The position numbers and the translations under genes are program-made. A stretch of 64,000 nt of DNA, from contig NZ_PUBZ01000147.1 of NCBI RefSeq assembly GCF_003205875.1, positions 62,001 through 126,000 on the forward strand, written 5' to 3'. The notes beneath the pieces were generated by a model that saw only the letters and a list, made by a program, of their open reading frames with translations, did not search any database and was not told the DNA's origin. This document shows, in pieces, positions 62,726-64,000 of this stretch. Origin of the DNA: Herpetosiphon llansteffanensis. GTDB taxonomy: Bacteria > Chloroflexota > Chloroflexia > Chloroflexales > Herpetosiphonaceae. Each line of letters opens with the position of its first letter. The stretch's first letter is position 1.

Positions 62726-64000
62726 CTATTTCACTGCCACAACGTCTTCGATTTCGACTTCGCTGGGGTCTTCGAACATATCGCTGATGCTTGCGCCTGG
62801 AGCTACCATCGGGTAAACATTGACTTCGCGCTCAACTACAAATTCAATCAAGAATGGGCCATTGGTTGCCCGCGCTTGATGAATTGCCTCGGCCACATCT
62901 TCGGCGCGTTCGACGCGTACCCCAGGAATGCCATAGGCATCAGCCAATTTGATAAAATCGGGGCTCCACATTGGCGTAGCCGAATAGCGACGTTCGTGGA
63001 AAAGCTCCTGCCATTGGCGAACCATGCCCAAGTAGCCATTATTGATGATACAAATCTTCAAGGGCAGGCTTTCTTGCACTACCGTGGCTAGCTCTTGCAA
63101 ATTCATCTGGAAGCCGCCGTCGCCAGCAATTGCCCAAACTTCTTCGTTGGGGCAGGCCACTTGCACGCCCATTGCTGCTGGCAAGGCAAAACCCATCGTG
63201 CCCAAACCGCCAGACGTGATGTGGGTATGTGGTTTCATATATTCGATCAGCTGGGCAGCCCACATTTGATGCTGGCCCACGTCGGTGCAAACCCGAAATT
63301 CGCCTTGCAAAATGCGGGTGAATTCTGCATAAACATGGTGTGGCGTGAACATGCCACTTTCTGGGTCGCGTTGGCGCTTGGAGCGGGTTGCCTGAACCTC
63401 GCGAATATGGTTGACCCATTCGCTGTGGTCGTTGGGATTGACAATTTCGGTTAAGTTTTCTAGCACGCGCTTGGCATCGCCAACAATTGGTACGGCGGTT
63501 ACCACGTTTTTGCCAACTTCAGCTGGATCAATATCAACGTGGATAATTTTGGCGTTGCGGGCAAAGCTATCCAATTTGCCAGTTACGCGGTCGTCGAAGC
63601 GTGCGCCAATCGTAAACAATACATCGCATTCTTGAATCGCACGATTGACATGCACCCAACCGTGCATCCCGGGCATACCCAACGATAGCGGATGATCTTC
63701 GGGAATGCAGCTAATGCCCAACAGCGTGGTGATGACTGGAATGCCAGTTTTTTCGGCAAATTCGCGTAATTCAACGCTGGCGTGGCCCAGCAAAATGCCG
63801 TGGCCTGCCATGATCAAGGGCTTTTTGGCCTGATTCAGCAAACTGGCGGCTTCTTTAATTTGGCGGCGATTGCCATCGTAGTTGGGCTTGTAGCCAGGCA
63901 AATCGATAGTTTCTGGATACTCGAACACGCCACGGGCATTTTGGGTATCTTTGGCAATGTCGATTAGCACTGGGCCTGGGCGACCAGTTCGCGCAATATG
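62726..64000 (-). CDS. ilvB: Acetolactate synthase large subunit, 5' end outside window
   Basis: This TPP-dependent enzyme condenses pyruvate to acetolactate. The visible part is the C-terminal 424 residues. It begins at base 64000 with HIARTGRPGPVLIDIAKD, continues through the middle FAD-associated domain (PGMHGWVHVNRAIQECDVLF, GARFDDRVTGKL), and ends in the TPP-binding domain (TSGGLGTMGFALPAAMGVQV, IAGDGGFQMNLQELATVVQE, INNGYLGMVRQWQELF). The start lies beyond the right edge. It is the most upstream visible gene of the cluster. Confidence 0.97.
   Translation of the reverse strand, partial: HIARTGRPGPVLIDIAKDTQNARGVFEYPETIDLPGYKPNYDGNRRQIKEAASLLNQAKKPLIMAGHGILLGHASVELREFAEKTGIPVITTLLGISCIPEDHPLSLGMPGMHGWVHVNRAIQECDVLFTIGARFDDRVTGKLDSFARNAKIIHVDIDPAEVGKNVVTAVPIVGDAKRVLENLTEIVNPNDHSEWVNHIREVQATRSKRQRDPESGMFTPHHVYAEFTRILQGEFRVCTDVGQHQMWAAQLIEYMKPHTHITSGGLGTMGFALPAAMGVQVACPNEEVWAIAGDGGFQMNLQELATVVQESLPLKICIINNGYLGMVRQWQELFHERRYSATPMWSPDFIKLADAYGIPGVRVERAEDVAEAIHQARATNGPFLIEFVVEREVNVYPMVAPGASISDMFEDPSEVEIEDVVAVK

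Overview
The window looks like chromosomal DNA of a filamentous Chloroflexi bacterium, most likely Herpetosiphon or a close relative. That is an inference from gene content: large secreted multidomain proteins, one ending in a YLPW-type tail, RsbR-like STAS proteins, Rex, a T-box leader on leuS, a moderate GC content, and intergenic spaces packed with short degenerate repeats. No search could be run. Both ends cut genes: a beta-oxidation multienzyme at the left and ilvB at the right.

Layout. 1-2.6 kb: FadN-type hydroxyacyl-CoA dehydrogenase/enoyl-CoA hydratase and a MarR regulator. 2.6-3.6 kb: repeats and a decayed region. 3.6-8.2 kb: mutY, an alpha/beta hydrolase, and a histidine kinase / degenerate receiver / membrane protein operon. 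8.3-9.1 kb: a GrdB/PrdB-like gene with an in-frame TGA in a U-x-x-C motif and a SECIS-like hairpin just after it, so probably a selenoprotein. This is the most interesting item in the window. 9.2-12.3 kb: trxA, adk, tRNA-Leu(CAG), a membrane-anchored protein with a LexA-like box in its promoter, and a membrane-anchored hydrolase. 12.5-17.8 kb: a secreted protein with six tandem repeats, a small membrane protein and a broken membrane-protein gene in AT-rich DNA. 18-21.3 kb: three STAS-domain signalling proteins. 21.3-24.1 kb: leuS with its T-box leader. 24.4-30 kb: a 1,781-residue secreted subtilase behind a structured leader RNA.

30-41 kb: rnj, a small membrane protein, a transaldolase-pgsA-plsY-UDG run, a methyltransferase, a 106-bp tandem repeat array, two hypotheticals, rex, and a kinase/regulator pair. 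41-44 kb: a 69-bp inverted-repeat element, a Tat-exported PhoX-like phosphatase and def. 44.4-51.1 kb: a surface-polysaccharide and envelope group (UDP-glucuronate decarboxylase-like enzyme, O-antigen ligase/polymerase-like protein, epimerase, LPG-synthase/flippase-type membrane protein, DinB-like protein, GT4 glycosyltransferase).

51.1-64 kb is one long branched-chain amino acid cluster read leftwards: ilvB-ilvN-(38-residue ORF)-ilvC-leuA-pheA-(S23 four-helix protein)-cimA-ilvE-(GNAT)-leuC-leuD-leuB. It would supply Val, Leu, Ile (by the citramalate route) and the phenylpyruvate branch of Phe. Most of its longer spacers hold different members of the repeat vocabulary that recurs through the window, often as hairpins. 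The repeats even supply the last codons and stop of pheA.
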